NCBI RefSeq assembly: GCF_027627475.1
Contig: NZ_CP115484.1
Coordinates: 2,774,001-2,838,000 of the forward strand
Direction of reading: 5' to 3'
From: Paenibacillus sp. SYP-B4298
GTDB lineage: Bacteria; Bacillota; Bacilli; Paenibacillales; Paenibacillaceae
Length of the DNA: 64,000 nucleotides
A program made the translations under genes and the position numbers. The notes under the pieces were generated by a model. That model searched no databases, had not been told where the DNA came from, and worked only from the letters and a program-made list of their open reading frames with translations. Shown here in pieces: positions 7,854-17,064 of this stretch (position 1 is its first letter; every line of letters begins with the position of its first letter).

Positions 7854-9883
7854 AGATTCACCACCCCGACACTTTGAACTTCAACACTTGGTTCCAACTC
7901 GCTATAGGACAACACGGGCACATCCTGCATCGTTCTCTCCACAAGCTGCCGCAGATACATGCGGATCGTAGGCGATGTCAGCACAATCGGCTGCGTACCA
8001 GACTGCGCCTGACGGGTGACCTGCTCACTTAGCTTGGAGTAGATCTGCTGGGTCGTTACTGGGTCAAGCGCCAGATAGCTGCCCTGATCCGTTTGCTGCA
8101 CCGCCTCCGCAATTTTCTTCTCGATCGTGGGAGCGACCGTGATGACCTTGAGCGGATCGCCTCCTGCGGCGAATTGTAGCGTAATTTGGCGCGACAGCGC
8201 CTGGCGGACGTATTCGGTTAGAATGTCCGTGTCCTTCGTATAGCTCCCTTGGTCGGCCAGCGTCTCGAATACCGTGACCAGATCGCGAATCGAAATTTTC
8301 TCCCGCAGCAGCTTGACCAGCACCTTCTGAACATCTCCGATCGTCAGGATGGACGGGATCAGCTCATCCACCAGAGCAGGATAGTTCTCTCTCACATTAT
8401 CGATCAGCGCCTTCGTCTCCTGTCTGCCGATCAGCTCATGCGAGTGCTTCTTGATGACTTCTGTCAGATGCGTCGCTACGACAGATGGCGGATCAACGAC
8501 CGTATAGCCGGACAGCTCTGCCCGCTCCTTCATTGCCTCATCCACCCATAAGGCCGGAAGTCCGAAGGCAGGCTCCTGAGTCTCGATACCTATAATCGAG
8601 TCATCATCGAACCCTGGACTCATCGCCAAATAGTGGTTCATGAGCAATTCGCCCCGGGCAACGATATTTCCTTTAATTTTAATCACATATTCATTCGGTT
8701 TCAGTTGAATATTATCGCGGATCCGAATAACCGGGACCACCAGACCCAATTCGAGTGCGCATTGCCGCCGGATCATAATGACCCGATCGAGCAGATCTCC
8801 ACCCTGCTGCGTATCCGCCAGCGGAATGAGACCATAGCCAAACTCGAACTCAATCGGATCAACCTGCAGCAAGCTGATGACACTCTCCGGGCTTCTGACC
8901 TCTTCAATCTGCTGCTCCTCGACCATCAGTTCCTCCTCCTGCTGGCGCTTCACGAGCGAGCCCGACATCTTCCAAGCAGCAAAGGCCAGCAGACCAGCTA
9001 ACGGCAACGTCGCTAGCGGGCCAATCGGTGTGAACAGACCGAGCAGTGTAATCGTGCCCGCTACAATATACAGCAGCTTGGGATGGCGGAATAACTGACT
9101 CGTCAGATCAAAGGCCAGATTGCCCTCGGATGCTGCGCGCGTTACGATCAGGCCCGCTGCTGTCGAGATCAACAGCGCTGGAATCTGGCTCACCAGGCCG
9201 TCACCAATCGTCAGAATCGAATATTTGCTGATTGCGGTCTGGAAATCCATGCCGTGGATGGCCATGCCTATAACGAAGCCTCCGAGCAAGTTAATGAATA
9301 GAATAATAATGGATGCAATCGCATCCCCCTTGACGAACTTGCTCGCACCATCCATTGCACCGTAGAAATCCGCTTCACGCTCGATTTTTTGGCGGCGTTC
9401 CTTGGCCTGCTGCTCATTAATCAGTCCTGCATTCAGGTCAGCGTCAATACTCATCTGCTTGCCCGGCATCGCATCGAGCGTAAAGCGAGCCGCAACCTCG
9501 GCAACGCGCTCAGAGCCCTTGGTGATAACGATGAACTGGACAACTACCAGAATTAAAAACACGACAAAGCCAATCGCAATCTCTCCACCTGCAACGAATT
9601 GCCCGAAGGTCTCGACCACTTTCCCCGCTTCGCCCTCCGACAAAATCAGGCGGGTGGTGGAAACGTTCAGCGCCAGCCGGAACAGTGTAGTGATGAGCAG
9701 CACCGCTGGGAAAATCGAAAATTCCAGCGGACTTTGTGTATTCATTCCAATCAATAAAATCATGAGCGCTGCCGATATATTGACTATCAGCAGTACATCA
9801 AGCAGCACGGCCGGGATAGGAATGACCATCATAAGGACGATGCCTATAATGCCGATCAATATGGACATATCCTTCAATCGCAT
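7850..9883 (-). CDS. flhA: FlhA, flagellar export gate component
   Basis: Large inner-membrane protein of the type III flagellar export apparatus. The N-terminal half (to about residue 320) contains multiple hydrophobic helices and the conserved cytoplasmic FHIPEP-family loop with DAMPGKQMSIDADLNAGLI. The C-terminal half is the soluble ring domain that receives export chaperones (DPIEFEFGYGLIPL, then IGDVQKVLVKLL). 677 residues, the expected length. It lies between flhB and flhF with a 4-base overlap into flhF. Confidence 0.98.
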   Translation of the reverse strand: MRLKDMSILIGIIGIVLMMVIPIPAVLLDVLLIVNISAALMILLIGMNTQSPLEFSIFPAVLLITTLFRLALNVSTTRLILSEGEAGKVVETFGQFVAGGEIAIGFVVFLILVVVQFIVITKGSERVAEVAARFTLDAMPGKQMSIDADLNAGLINEQQAKERRQKIEREADFYGAMDGASKFVKGDAIASIIILFINLLGGFVIGMAIHGMDFQTAISKYSILTIGDGLVSQIPALLISTAAGLIVTRAASEGNLAFDLTSQLFRHPKLLYIVAGTITLLGLFTPIGPLATLPLAGLLAFAAWKMSGSLVKRQQEEELMVEEQQIEEVRSPESVISLLQVDPIEFEFGYGLIPLADTQQGGDLLDRVIMIRRQCALELGLVVPVIRIRDNIQLKPNEYVIKIKGNIVARGELLMNHYLAMSPGFDDDSIIGIETQEPAFGLPALWVDEAMKERAELSGYTVVDPPSVVATHLTEVIKKHSHELIGRQETKALIDNVRENYPALVDELIPSILTIGDVQKVLVKLLREKISIRDLVTVFETLADQGSYTKDTDILTEYVRQALSRQITLQFAAGGDPLKVITVAPTIEKKIAEAVQQTDQGSYLALDPVTTQQIYSKLSEQVTRQAQSGTQPIVLTSPTIRMYLRQLVERTMQDVPVLSYSELEPSVEVQSVGVVNL

Positions 9884-9918
9884 ACTGCCCTACCTCTTTC
9901 TACCTTGACATGTTAATC

Positions 9919-11013
9919 TCACTTCGTCTTGCGCTTGAGCTTGTACACATAGGCCAGCACTTCTGCAACCGCCTGAAACAGATCTGCCGGAATGGTGTCC
10001 CCAATCTCGCCTCGCTCATAGAGCGCGCGCGCAAGCGGCTTGTTCTCCATCATGACGATGCCGTGCTCCTTGGCTACTTCACGAATCTTCAGGGCTACAT
10101 AATCCATACCCTTGGCAATGATGACCGGGGCCTCCATCTCAGTGCCGTCATAGCGGAGCGCCACTGCAAAGTGGGTCGGATTCGTAATAATCACATCCGC
10201 CTTGGGCACCTCCTGCATCATCCGTTGCAGCGCCATCTTGCGCTGGCGTTCACGAATACGACTCTTGATCAGCGGGTTCCCCTCCGTCTTCTTATACTCA
10301 TCCTTGATGTCCTGTTTGGACATGCGCAGCTTCTTCTCATAATCGAATCGCTGGTACATGTAATCCGCCAATGCAAGCACAACGAGCAATGCGCCGATCT
10401 TAATGCCTAAGGAGAGGGTAATGGAAGCGGCAAAGGAAAATATCTGCTCAAGCGGCACGGTGCCGAGCGCCAGTATATGATCCTTCTCTCCCCACAGCGT
10501 CGTCCATACGACCACGCCTATGACAAGCAGCTTGAGGATGCTCTTGGCAAACTCCACCAGCGAACGCATCGAGAATATATTTTTGAAGCCCTCCACCGGA
10601 TTGAGCTTGCTGAACTTGGGCATCAGCGGATGACCGGTGAACAAAAAGCCAATCTGCACATAATTGCCGAGCAGACCGACAACAACTGCGATCCCGAATA
10701 GCGGAGCCAGCAGCATGAGTCCTTCCAGAATCATGTTGCGAAACATGAAACCGACATTGCCCAGCGTAATATCCATCGTGATCCGTGATTCAAACGTGCT
10801 GCCGAACAAGCCGAGCAGCCGTTCCTTATAGTAGCCGCCAAACATCATAAAGCTCATAAACACGAACAGGAGGATAAAAGCGGCCGGCACCTCCATGCTT
10901 TTGGCGACCTGACCCTTTTTTCTGGATTCCTGCTTCTTCTTAGGTGTCGCCTTCTCCGTCTTCTCCTGGGAGAACAACTGCAGATTGAGCGATAAGCGAT
11001 ATGGCTGCTGCAT
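9919..11013 (-). CDS. flhB: FlhB, export gate and substrate-specificity switch
   Basis: Membrane component of the export apparatus that switches export from hook to filament substrates. The N-terminus EKTEKATPKKKQESRKKGQV is diagnostic, four hydrophobic segments follow, and the cytoplasmic domain has the autocleavage motif NPTH (residues 278-281). 364 residues. A strong GAGGAGGTG site precedes the ATG. A paralogue of just the C-terminal domain (ylqH) occurs elsewhere in the window at 46465-46770. Confidence 0.98.
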   Translation of the reverse strand: MQQPYRLSLNLQLFSQEKTEKATPKKKQESRKKGQVAKSMEVPAAFILLFVFMSFMMFGGYYKERLLGLFGSTFESRITMDITLGNVGFMFRNMILEGLMLLAPLFGIAVVVGLLGNYVQIGFLFTGHPLMPKFSKLNPVEGFKNIFSMRSLVEFAKSILKLLVIGVVVWTTLWGEKDHILALGTVPLEQIFSFAASITLSLGIKIGALLVVLALADYMYQRFDYEKKLRMSKQDIKDEYKKTEGNPLIKSRIRERQRKMALQRMMQEVPKADVIITNPTHFAVALRYDGTEMEAPVIIAKGMDYVALKIREVAKEHGIVMMENKPLARALYERGEIGDTIPADLFQAVAEVLAYVYKLKRKTK

Positions 11014-11026
11014 GAGACACCTCCTC

Positions 11027-11818
11027 TTACGGAGTCAGTTGTTGCTGCAGACCGGCAAGCAGGTTCTCCAATGCAGTGAACATATAGCCAAACAAATGTC
11101 CAATCAGCGAGGAGAAGCTTGGCATGAGGAGAGCCAGCATAAACAGTCCAACTAATATTTTGAGCGGAATGCCGATTACAAACACATTAAACTGCGGAGC
11201 CGTTCTTGCCAGAAACCCAAGACCCACATCCGTCAAAAACAGCGCGACCACAAGCGGAGCCGAAAGCTGAAGCGCCAGCAGACTTACCTGGCTAAATGTC
11301 ACCACCAGAAATTCGCTCACATGCCCCTGCTGTATCTGACTGAACAAATTATTATCAAGCGGCAGCCAATCATAGCTCTTCATAATCGCCATGAGCAGAT
11401 AATGATGACCGTTCATGGACAGAAAGAGCAGCATCACGACAATAAACTTGAAGTTGCCGAGCAGCGGAACGGTAAAGCCTGATACCGGATCCATCACGTT
11501 AGCCATCCCGAAGCCCATCTGCATATCAATGTAGCCGCCAGCGATCTGGACAACGGTAACGAACAGGTAAGCGACAAAGCCAAGCAACAGCCCTGTCAGA
11601 ACCTCGCGGATCACCATCAGAACATAGCTGGCATCTAAGGCAACGGTCTCTTGCACGCCATAGACCAGATAGACTAGAATTGCGACGAAAAAGCCCAGTC
11701 CAATCTTGAAGGAAGCCGGAACGTTGCGGGTAGAAAAGACCGGAGCAACGACGAAAAACGATGTGATTCGACAAAAGATCAATAAAAAAATAGGGAATGC
11801 CTGCAGCATAAGCTCCAT
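11027..11818 (-). CDS. fliR: FliR, export apparatus membrane protein
   Basis: Inner-membrane protein of the FliP-FliQ-FliR export channel. 263 residues, strongly hydrophobic along most of the length, with the family features RITSFFVVAPVFSTRNVP near the start and QMGFGMANVMDPVSG in the middle. It starts 14 bases after fliQ ends and finishes 13 bases before flhB. Confidence 0.96.
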   Translation of the reverse strand: MELMLQAFPIFLLIFCRITSFFVVAPVFSTRNVPASFKIGLGFFVAILVYLVYGVQETVALDASYVLMVIREVLTGLLLGFVAYLFVTVVQIAGGYIDMQMGFGMANVMDPVSGFTVPLLGNFKFIVVMLLFLSMNGHHYLLMAIMKSYDWLPLDNNLFSQIQQGHVSEFLVVTFSQVSLLALQLSAPLVVALFLTDVGLGFLARTAPQFNVFVIGIPLKILVGLFMLALLMPSFSSLIGHLFGYMFTALENLLAGLQQQLTP

Positions 11819-11832
11819 TCGTCATTCACGGC

Positions 11833-12102
11833 CTATCCAATATATTTATCCAGATTGCTGAGCAGATTGTACGCGAAATCGACAATTGTATTCAGCACCC
11901 AAGGACCAAACAGCAGCAATGCAATCAGCACGGCGACTATTTTCGGAACAAACGCCAGCGTCTGCTCCTGAATCTGTGTGGTCGCCTGAAATATACTGAT
12001 GATCAGACCAACCAGCAACGCGAGCACCAGCATCGGAGCACTGGCCTTGAGTACAGTCCAGATCGCTTGCCCTGCCAGCCCGACAATAAAATCCGAGCTC
12101 AT
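11833..12102 (-). CDS. fliQ: FliQ, export apparatus membrane protein
   Basis: Two-helix membrane hairpin of the export channel, 89 residues, the usual size. It shows the conserved VGLIISIFQATTQIQEQTL loop between the helices. AAGGAGCG precedes the ATG. The fliP-fliQ-fliR order is that of nearly all flagellar operons. Confidence 0.97.
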   Translation of the reverse strand: MSSDFIVGLAGQAIWTVLKASAPMLVLALLVGLIISIFQATTQIQEQTLAFVPKIVAVLIALLLFGPWVLNTIVDFAYNLLSNLDKYIG

Positions 12103-12124
12103 GATGTCGCTCCTTCCAACCTAG

Positions 12125-12880
12125 CTAGGTATTGACAAATCCTCTCAGCAATGACTGAATGACCAGATACCAACCATCTACCAATATAAACAGCAATATC
12201 TTAAATGGCAGCGAGATCATTACTGGAGGGAGCATCATCATCCCCATCGCCATCAATACGCTGGCAACCACCATATCAATGACCAAAAATGGAATAAAGA
12301 TAATAAAACCCATATTAAATGCACTCTTCAGTTCGCTTAGCGCATACGCCGGTACGAGCACTGTGATCGGAATATCCTGAACATTGGCCGGCGCCTCGGT
12401 CTGCGTATATTTCATAAATAGCTGCAAATCCTTCGGCCGGGTATGCGAGATCATAAACTCCTTCATCGGCTTGGCAGCCTCTGAGAGCGCCTCGGTCTGT
12501 GACATTTCCCCCTTTAGATACGGTTGTAGTGCTACTTCATTGACCTGTCCGAGTGTAGGAGCCATAACGAAAAAGGTAAGAAACATCGCAAGCCCTACAA
12601 TGACCTGGTTCGGTGGCATCGTCGGTGTACCGAGCGATGTGCGGACGAACCCAAGTACAATTACGATTCGGGTGAAGCTGGTCATCAGCACCAAAATCGC
12701 CGGCGCTATGCTTAGCACCGTAATTAACAACAACAGGGAAAGTGCGGAGCTTCCCGGCTGCTCATCCCCGTTGCCGATCTCAATGTTGATGCCCGGAAGA
12801 GGATTGGCAGAAGCATGGGATGAGAGCAGCGGAACCATCAGCAGCAGAAGCATTAGTAATAAAGCTAGTTTCTTGTTCAT
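12125..12880 (-). CDS. fliP: FliP, export apparatus membrane protein
   Basis: Core subunit of the export channel. An N-terminal signal-peptide-like helix (about residues 4-26, ending in an ASA-like cleavage region) is followed by SALSLLLLITVLSIAPAIL, TSFTRIVIVLGFVR and GTPTMPPNQVI, all signatures of FliP. 251 residues. The ATG overlaps the last bases of fliO by 4. Confidence 0.98.
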   Translation of the reverse strand: MNKKLALLLMLLLLMVPLLSSHASANPLPGINIEIGNGDEQPGSSALSLLLLITVLSIAPAILVLMTSFTRIVIVLGFVRTSLGTPTMPPNQVIVGLAMFLTFFVMAPTLGQVNEVALQPYLKGEMSQTEALSEAAKPMKEFMISHTRPKDLQLFMKYTQTEAPANVQDIPITVLVPAYALSELKSAFNMGFIIFIPFLVIDMVVASVLMAMGMMMLPPVMISLPFKILLFILVDGWYLVIQSLLRGFVNT

Positions 12881-13491
12881 TCATCCCTCGACTGATTCTT
12901 TGTGAAATGGGTTGGGTCCAGCGCATCCTTCATCTGCTGTTTGCGCTCCGTGCTGCGCTGCAGCTTATCCTGCAGCATATGCTCAAAGGAGGAGGCGCCC
13001 TTATTCCAATGTTCCTCGGAAAGCTCCTCTCCCTGGCTCTGCTTACGGAAAGGATTCTTCCACTGGGTAATGGAAAGCAAGCTTCCACTCCCTAGCTGCT
13101 GGTCAAGCTTATCGATGAGCTGGCGAGCCTCTAGCGGATCGTCGATTTTGTCCAGGAGCGAGATGTCTTCCCCAACACCGACAACGTATACTTTGCCTGC
13201 CAGTTCCACAACCTGGAGCGACTTGTTCTGTCCCAGCGCAACACCGCCGAGCGTCCGAAGCGAGCGGTTCAACCCATAGCTTCTGCTGCGCTGAGATAAG
13301 AACTTAATAAAAACAATGATTAAACCGATAACAAGTAAGAGAGCGATAATTACCCATATGAGACTGCCCAGCAGGTTATCATCTGCCTGCAATGGAGGGC
13401 CGTCCTGCTCCGTAGCAGCGGCATGCGCGCTCGGCCCCCATAAGGCGAGGGCCGCTCCAATGCTCAGCACAGCGGCTTGGCTTTTGCGCAT
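12877..13491 (-). CDS. fliO: FliO/FliZ-type flagellar biosynthesis protein
   Basis: Scaffold that helps FliP assemble in the export apparatus. N-terminal signal-like segment (residues about 1-25), a second transmembrane helix around 42-64, then a small beta-rich cytoplasmic domain with LRTLGGVALGQNKSLQVVEL typical of FliO, and a charged C-terminal tail. 204 residues. It sits between cheY and fliP as in B. subtilis, where the gene is called fliZ. Sequence conservation in this family is low; position supports the call. Confidence 0.9.
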   Translation of the reverse strand: MRKSQAAVLSIGAALALWGPSAHAAATEQDGPPLQADDNLLGSLIWVIIALLLVIGLIIVFIKFLSQRSRSYGLNRSLRTLGGVALGQNKSLQVVELAGKVYVVGVGEDISLLDKIDDPLEARQLIDKLDQQLGSGSLLSITQWKNPFRKQSQGEELSEEHWNKGASSFEHMLQDKLQRSTERKQQMKDALDPTHFTKNQSRDE

Positions 13492-13497
13492 CTTGGC

Positions 13498-13860
13498 TTA
13501 TCCCAATGTTTTCTTGATTGCTTCGATAACACGGTCCGCCTGGAACGGCTTCACGATAAAGTCCTTCGCTCCGGCCTGGATCGCATCGATAACCATCGCC
13601 TGTTGTCCCATCGCCGAGCACATAATGACCTTGGCATTCGGATCAAGCTTTTTAATTTCTTTAAGGGCAGCGATGCCGTCCATCTCAGGCATCGTAATAT
13701 CCATCGTAATCAGATCCGGCTTCAGTTCCTTGAATTTCTCAATCGCCTGTGTGCCGTCTTGTCCTTCTCCTACTACCTCGTAGCCGTTTTTCGTAAGAAT
13801 GTCCCGGATCATCATTCTCATAAATGCTGCATCGTCTACGATTAAAATACGGTTTGCCAT
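13498..13860 (-). CDS. cheY: CheY, chemotaxis response regulator
   Basis: Single receiver domain that, when phosphorylated by CheA, binds the FliM/FliY switch. All key residues are present: Asp9/Asp10 in VDDAAFMR, phospho-acceptor Asp54 in TMDITMPEMDG, and the lysine in FIVKPFQ. 120 residues. GGGAGG precedes the ATG. It lies inside the flagellar half of the operon between fliY and fliO, away from the other che genes, as in B. subtilis. Confidence 0.98.
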   Translation of the reverse strand: MANRILIVDDAAFMRMMIRDILTKNGYEVVGEGQDGTQAIEKFKELKPDLITMDITMPEMDGIAALKEIKKLDPNAKVIMCSAMGQQAMVIDAIQAGAKDFIVKPFQADRVIEAIKKTLG

Positions 13861-13878
13861 TTGTTATTTTCCTCCCGG

Positions 13879-15147
13879 TTATTGAAGTTTCTGAATACGA
13901 TCCCACTGGCTGACGATATCGGTTACCCGAACCCCGAAGTTCTCGTCAATGACAACGACTTCGCCTTTGGCGATTAGCTTATTGTTGACCAAAATATCGA
14001 CAGGCTCACCCGCCAGCTTGTCCAGCTCGATGATCGAGCCTTGGGACAGCTCAAGAATCTCCTTAATTTGTTTCTTGGTCCTTCCTAATTCTACAGTGAC
14101 TTTAAGCGGAATGTCGAGCAATAAATTTAAGTTCGTATCATCCGCCTGTCCATAAGGCGCGCTTTGAAAATTCGAGAACTGAACAGGCTGGACATTGACA
14201 TTGCGGCCTGACAATCCTCCGTATGTATTGGGAGCATGCGGCGCTTGCGGCTGTGCACTGTACGGCATCTCCTGTGGCGGCATATAGGCTGGCTGCTGCT
14301 GTTCGTGAAACACAGGAGCTGCTGGCGGCGGTGTTGGAGGTGCTACAGGCGCAGATGCCGGTGGTGCTGGTGGTGCTGGTGGCGTATATGCAGGCGGCTC
14401 AGGCGCAGGTGGCGCCATGGCAGCAGGTGCAGCAGGCTCCTCCATCCCCGTCCCGCCCAGCAGGGTCGAAACCATCTCCTTGGCGAAGGTTACAGGCAAT
14501 AGCTGCATGATCGTCGAATCAATCAGATCGCCAATCTTCAGATCAAAGGCAATTTTAATAAATACATCCACAGGAGGCAAATTGCTTACCCCTTCGCCAC
14601 TGTTGACATCCAAAATATTAATACCTGGAGGAGAAATGTTGACGAAGCGGTTGAAGATGGTTGACATCGACGTAGCAGAGGAGCCCATCATCTGATTCAT
14701 CGCTTCTTGTACGGCGCTAATGTGAATCTCATTCAGGAGATCATCCCTTACTTCGCCTTCCCCGCCCAGCATGAGATCTGCAATGACCTGAGCATCCGTT
14801 GTCTTGATCACCAGCGAGTTGATGCCCTGAAAACCATCGACATAATGGACATGGACGGCAACATGCGGCTTAGGAAACTCGCGCTCCAGATCTTCTCTGC
14901 GAATGACAGATACACGCGGTGTAGTAATATCCACCTTTTTGCCAAGCAGTGTGGACAAAGCTGTAGCTGCGCTTCCGAATGTAATATTGCCGATCTCACC
15001 TAGAGCATCCGACTCCAAGGAGCTAATATAATCCTCAGGCTTGAACTCCTGCTCTACTGCCGTCCCCTCATCACTGCCCGAGCCTTCGGCAGACTGGCGA
15101 AGCAGAGCATCAATCTCTTCCTGCGATAAATAGTCTTTACTCGTCAT
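13879..15147 (-). CDS. fliY: FliY, switch protein with CheY-P phosphatase domain
   Basis: C-ring component of Bacillota that combines switch and phosphatase functions. An N-terminal CheY-P-binding peptide (YLSQEEIDALL) is followed by a CheC-like domain with EIGNITFGSAATALS and a second AVQEAMNQMMGSSA helix. A long Pro/Ala-rich linker (about residues 235-325) leads to a C-terminal FliN domain with DIPLKVTVELGRTKK and LDKLAGEPVDILVN. 422 residues; the linker makes it longer than B. subtilis FliY (about 378). The start overlaps fliM by 11 bases. Confidence 0.97.
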   Translation of the reverse strand: MTSKDYLSQEEIDALLRQSAEGSGSDEGTAVEQEFKPEDYISSLESDALGEIGNITFGSAATALSTLLGKKVDITTPRVSVIRREDLEREFPKPHVAVHVHYVDGFQGINSLVIKTTDAQVIADLMLGGEGEVRDDLLNEIHISAVQEAMNQMMGSSATSMSTIFNRFVNISPPGINILDVNSGEGVSNLPPVDVFIKIAFDLKIGDLIDSTIMQLLPVTFAKEMVSTLLGGTGMEEPAAPAAMAPPAPEPPAYTPPAPPAPPASAPVAPPTPPPAAPVFHEQQQPAYMPPQEMPYSAQPQAPHAPNTYGGLSGRNVNVQPVQFSNFQSAPYGQADDTNLNLLLDIPLKVTVELGRTKKQIKEILELSQGSIIELDKLAGEPVDILVNNKLIAKGEVVVIDENFGVRVTDIVSQWDRIQKLQ

Positions 15148-16138
15148 ATTCTTCCTCTACTCCTTCGCTGACAATCTCGTCGATCTGCACGGCCAGCCGA
15201 TCTTTGACGGAGCCGGGACTTCCAATAAATTTCAATTTATCGCCTACCTTAATTTGCAACCCATCATGCACTGACCGATTGAGCGATATGACATCCCCTA
15301 CCGACAGACCTAGAAACTCATGGATTGAAATGCTGGATTGTCCCAGCTCAGCGACAATATTGAGCTTGGCACGCTGTACCCGATGCTCGAGCACCTCTAG
15401 CTCTTCTGGCGCACGCGATTTTTTCTGCGATACGAACCAGTGATGCACAGAAAGCCGTGGCATGATCGGCTCGATGACGACATGCGGAATACAAAGGTTA
15501 ATCATCCCTGTCGTCTCACCAATTTTCGTGCTCAGCGAGATGAGTGCAATGGTCTCATTGGGCGAAACAATCTGCATAAACTGCGGATTCGTCTCCAAGC
15601 CCTCCATGCGTGGGGAGATGTCGATAACTGTCTTCCACGCCTCCTGCAAGCTCTCGAAGGCTCTGCTGAAGATCCGCTCCATCACCGTCGTCTCAATCTC
15701 AGTCAATGCGTTAATCTTGGAGGGAGCTGTACCCTGACCGCCAAGCAGCCGGTCCACCATAGCAAAGGCTACATTGGGATGCACCTCGAGCACCATTCTG
15801 CCCTCAAGAGGCTCCGCTTCAAAGATATTCAGAATCGTCATTTTCGGGATCGAGCGAATAAATTCATCATAGGGCAACTGTTCCACCTGAACGACGCTAA
15901 TCTGAACAAAAGTCCTGAGCTGAGCGGAAAAATACGTCGTCAAAAACCGGGCGAAGTTTTCATGAATTCTCGTCAGACTTCGGATATGATCTTTAGAGAA
16001 GCGGACTGCACGCTTGAAGTCATAGGCACGGATCTTCTTTTGTGTCTCTTCCTTTTTAAGTTCCTCCGCGTCCATCTCTCCAGAAGATAGCGCTGCTAGT
16101 AGGGCGTCGATTTCATTTTGCGATAATACATCTACCAA
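15137..16138 (-). CDS. fliM: FliM, flagellar motor switch protein
   Basis: C-ring protein that binds CheY-P and FliG and sets rotation direction. It has the N-terminal CheY-P-binding peptide (VLSQNEIDALLAAL), a middle CheC-like domain without the phosphatase glutamate (ALTEIETTVMERIF), and a C-terminal FliN-like domain (LSVGDVISLNRSV). The start is taken as TTG at 16138, about 6 bases after a GGGGGGAG ribosome binding site, giving MVDVLSQNEID, which matches other FliM starts. Product 333 residues. Confidence 0.95.
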   Translation of the reverse strand: MVDVLSQNEIDALLAALSSGEMDAEELKKEETQKKIRAYDFKRAVRFSKDHIRSLTRIHENFARFLTTYFSAQLRTFVQISVVQVEQLPYDEFIRSIPKMTILNIFEAEPLEGRMVLEVHPNVAFAMVDRLLGGQGTAPSKINALTEIETTVMERIFSRAFESLQEAWKTVIDISPRMEGLETNPQFMQIVSPNETIALISLSTKIGETTGMINLCIPHVVIEPIMPRLSVHHWFVSQKKSRAPEELEVLEHRVQRAKLNIVAELGQSSISIHEFLGLSVGDVISLNRSVHDGLQIKVGDKLKFIGSPGSVKDRLAVQIDEIVSEGVEEEYDE

Positions 16139-16273
16139 TCCTCTCCCCCCTCTCAAGCGTAAACGATACCGCCGTCCTGGCTCGGCACGAATGCGTTCCG
16201 CGTAGCATTAGTAAAGATGAAGCATATATGCACTGCAACAGCTTACCTTCATTCTACTATGGCTTGCACCGAT

Positions 16274-16756
16274 TTAATACAGAGCCTGGATAACAAAGTC
16301 TGTCACATCAATACTGACGAGCTTGCCGCTAGGAAGCTCTGGATTGATCAGATTCAACAGCTTGGCCGCCATCTCATCCTTGCCCTTGGAGCCGTTTAGC
16401 TGCTCTGGGGTCATATCGGAGAGAACGCGCAGTACAATAGGCTTCACTACAATATCTTTAACTTTGTCAAAATCCTCTTTGGCTTCCTTACTGTCCAGTT
16501 GAAAGGCCAGCGCCATGACAGCAATAAAATTTTGCTCGGCAAGATTTGTCTTAATCTCACTCATCGTGCTGGTCACTTCCACCCGCTTGTCAGCCGTCAG
16601 CTTCTCAGCCTTCACACCGTTCACGCTCTGTTGAGCATCCAGTGTTTCACTGCCCGTTTTTGGATTAAAAAACTGATCATACAGGAAAACCGATACGACA
16701 GCGATTAATGTGATGGCCAATAAAATCGTAATTAGCCAAGGCAGCATCTTTTTCAT
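16274..16756 (-). CDS. fliL: FliL, stator-associated basal body protein
   Basis: Single-pass inner-membrane protein around the stator. An N-terminal transmembrane helix (about residues 6-28) precedes a periplasmic-side domain with GSKGKDEMAAKLLNLINPEL and a final segment VSIDVTDFVIQ, a typical FliL C-terminus. 160 residues. The ATG overlaps the flbD stop by 4 bases. About 135 bases without a gene separate it from fliM. Confidence 0.92.
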   Translation of the reverse strand: MKKMLPWLITILLAITLIAVVSVFLYDQFFNPKTGSETLDAQQSVNGVKAEKLTADKRVEVTSTMSEIKTNLAEQNFIAVMALAFQLDSKEAKEDFDKVKDIVVKPIVLRVLSDMTPEQLNGSKGKDEMAAKLLNLINPELPSGKLVSIDVTDFVIQALY

Positions 16757-16980
16757 GAAGAAGGTCCCCCCGTTTGCTCCATCCTTGTACCTGCTGCCAC
16801 CAGTCCAATCTGACGCAGATAATCTATGATTCTCGAATGAATCTCTGACGCGCTCTCCTTAGCAACCAGCTTTTTGCCGGTTGTCAGTGTAATTACCGTA
16901 TCTGGTACCTCCTCCACCGTCTCGATCAGCAGCGCATTAATGAACAGCTCTGTGCCGTTTAAGCGTGTCATCGCGATCAT
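16753..16980 (-). CDS. swrD: FlbD/SwrD family protein
   Basis: Small protein of 75 residues of the FlbD family. It begins MIAMTRLNGTELFINALLIE and has LTTGKKLVAKESASEI, the conserved core. In B. subtilis the equivalent small gene downstream of flgE (swrD) increases motor power; transfer of that role here is by family and position. The start is the ATG at 16980, 6 bases after AGGAGG. It overlaps fliL by 4 bases. Confidence 0.93.
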   Translation of the reverse strand: MIAMTRLNGTELFINALLIETVEEVPDTVITLTTGKKLVAKESASEIHSRIIDYLRQIGLVAAGTRMEQTGGPSS

Positions 16981-17064
16981 GGCTTGCCTCCTGGTCCTGT
17001 GACCCTGCAGGAAAGCCGTGCTAGGTTAACCGCCAGCTAGGCTCCCTGCAGAATCAACGATATG

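Noticed and set aside
8035-9883. Plus-strand frames opposite flhA with hydrophobic residues
   Set aside because: They mirror the membrane helices of FlhA; no independent support.
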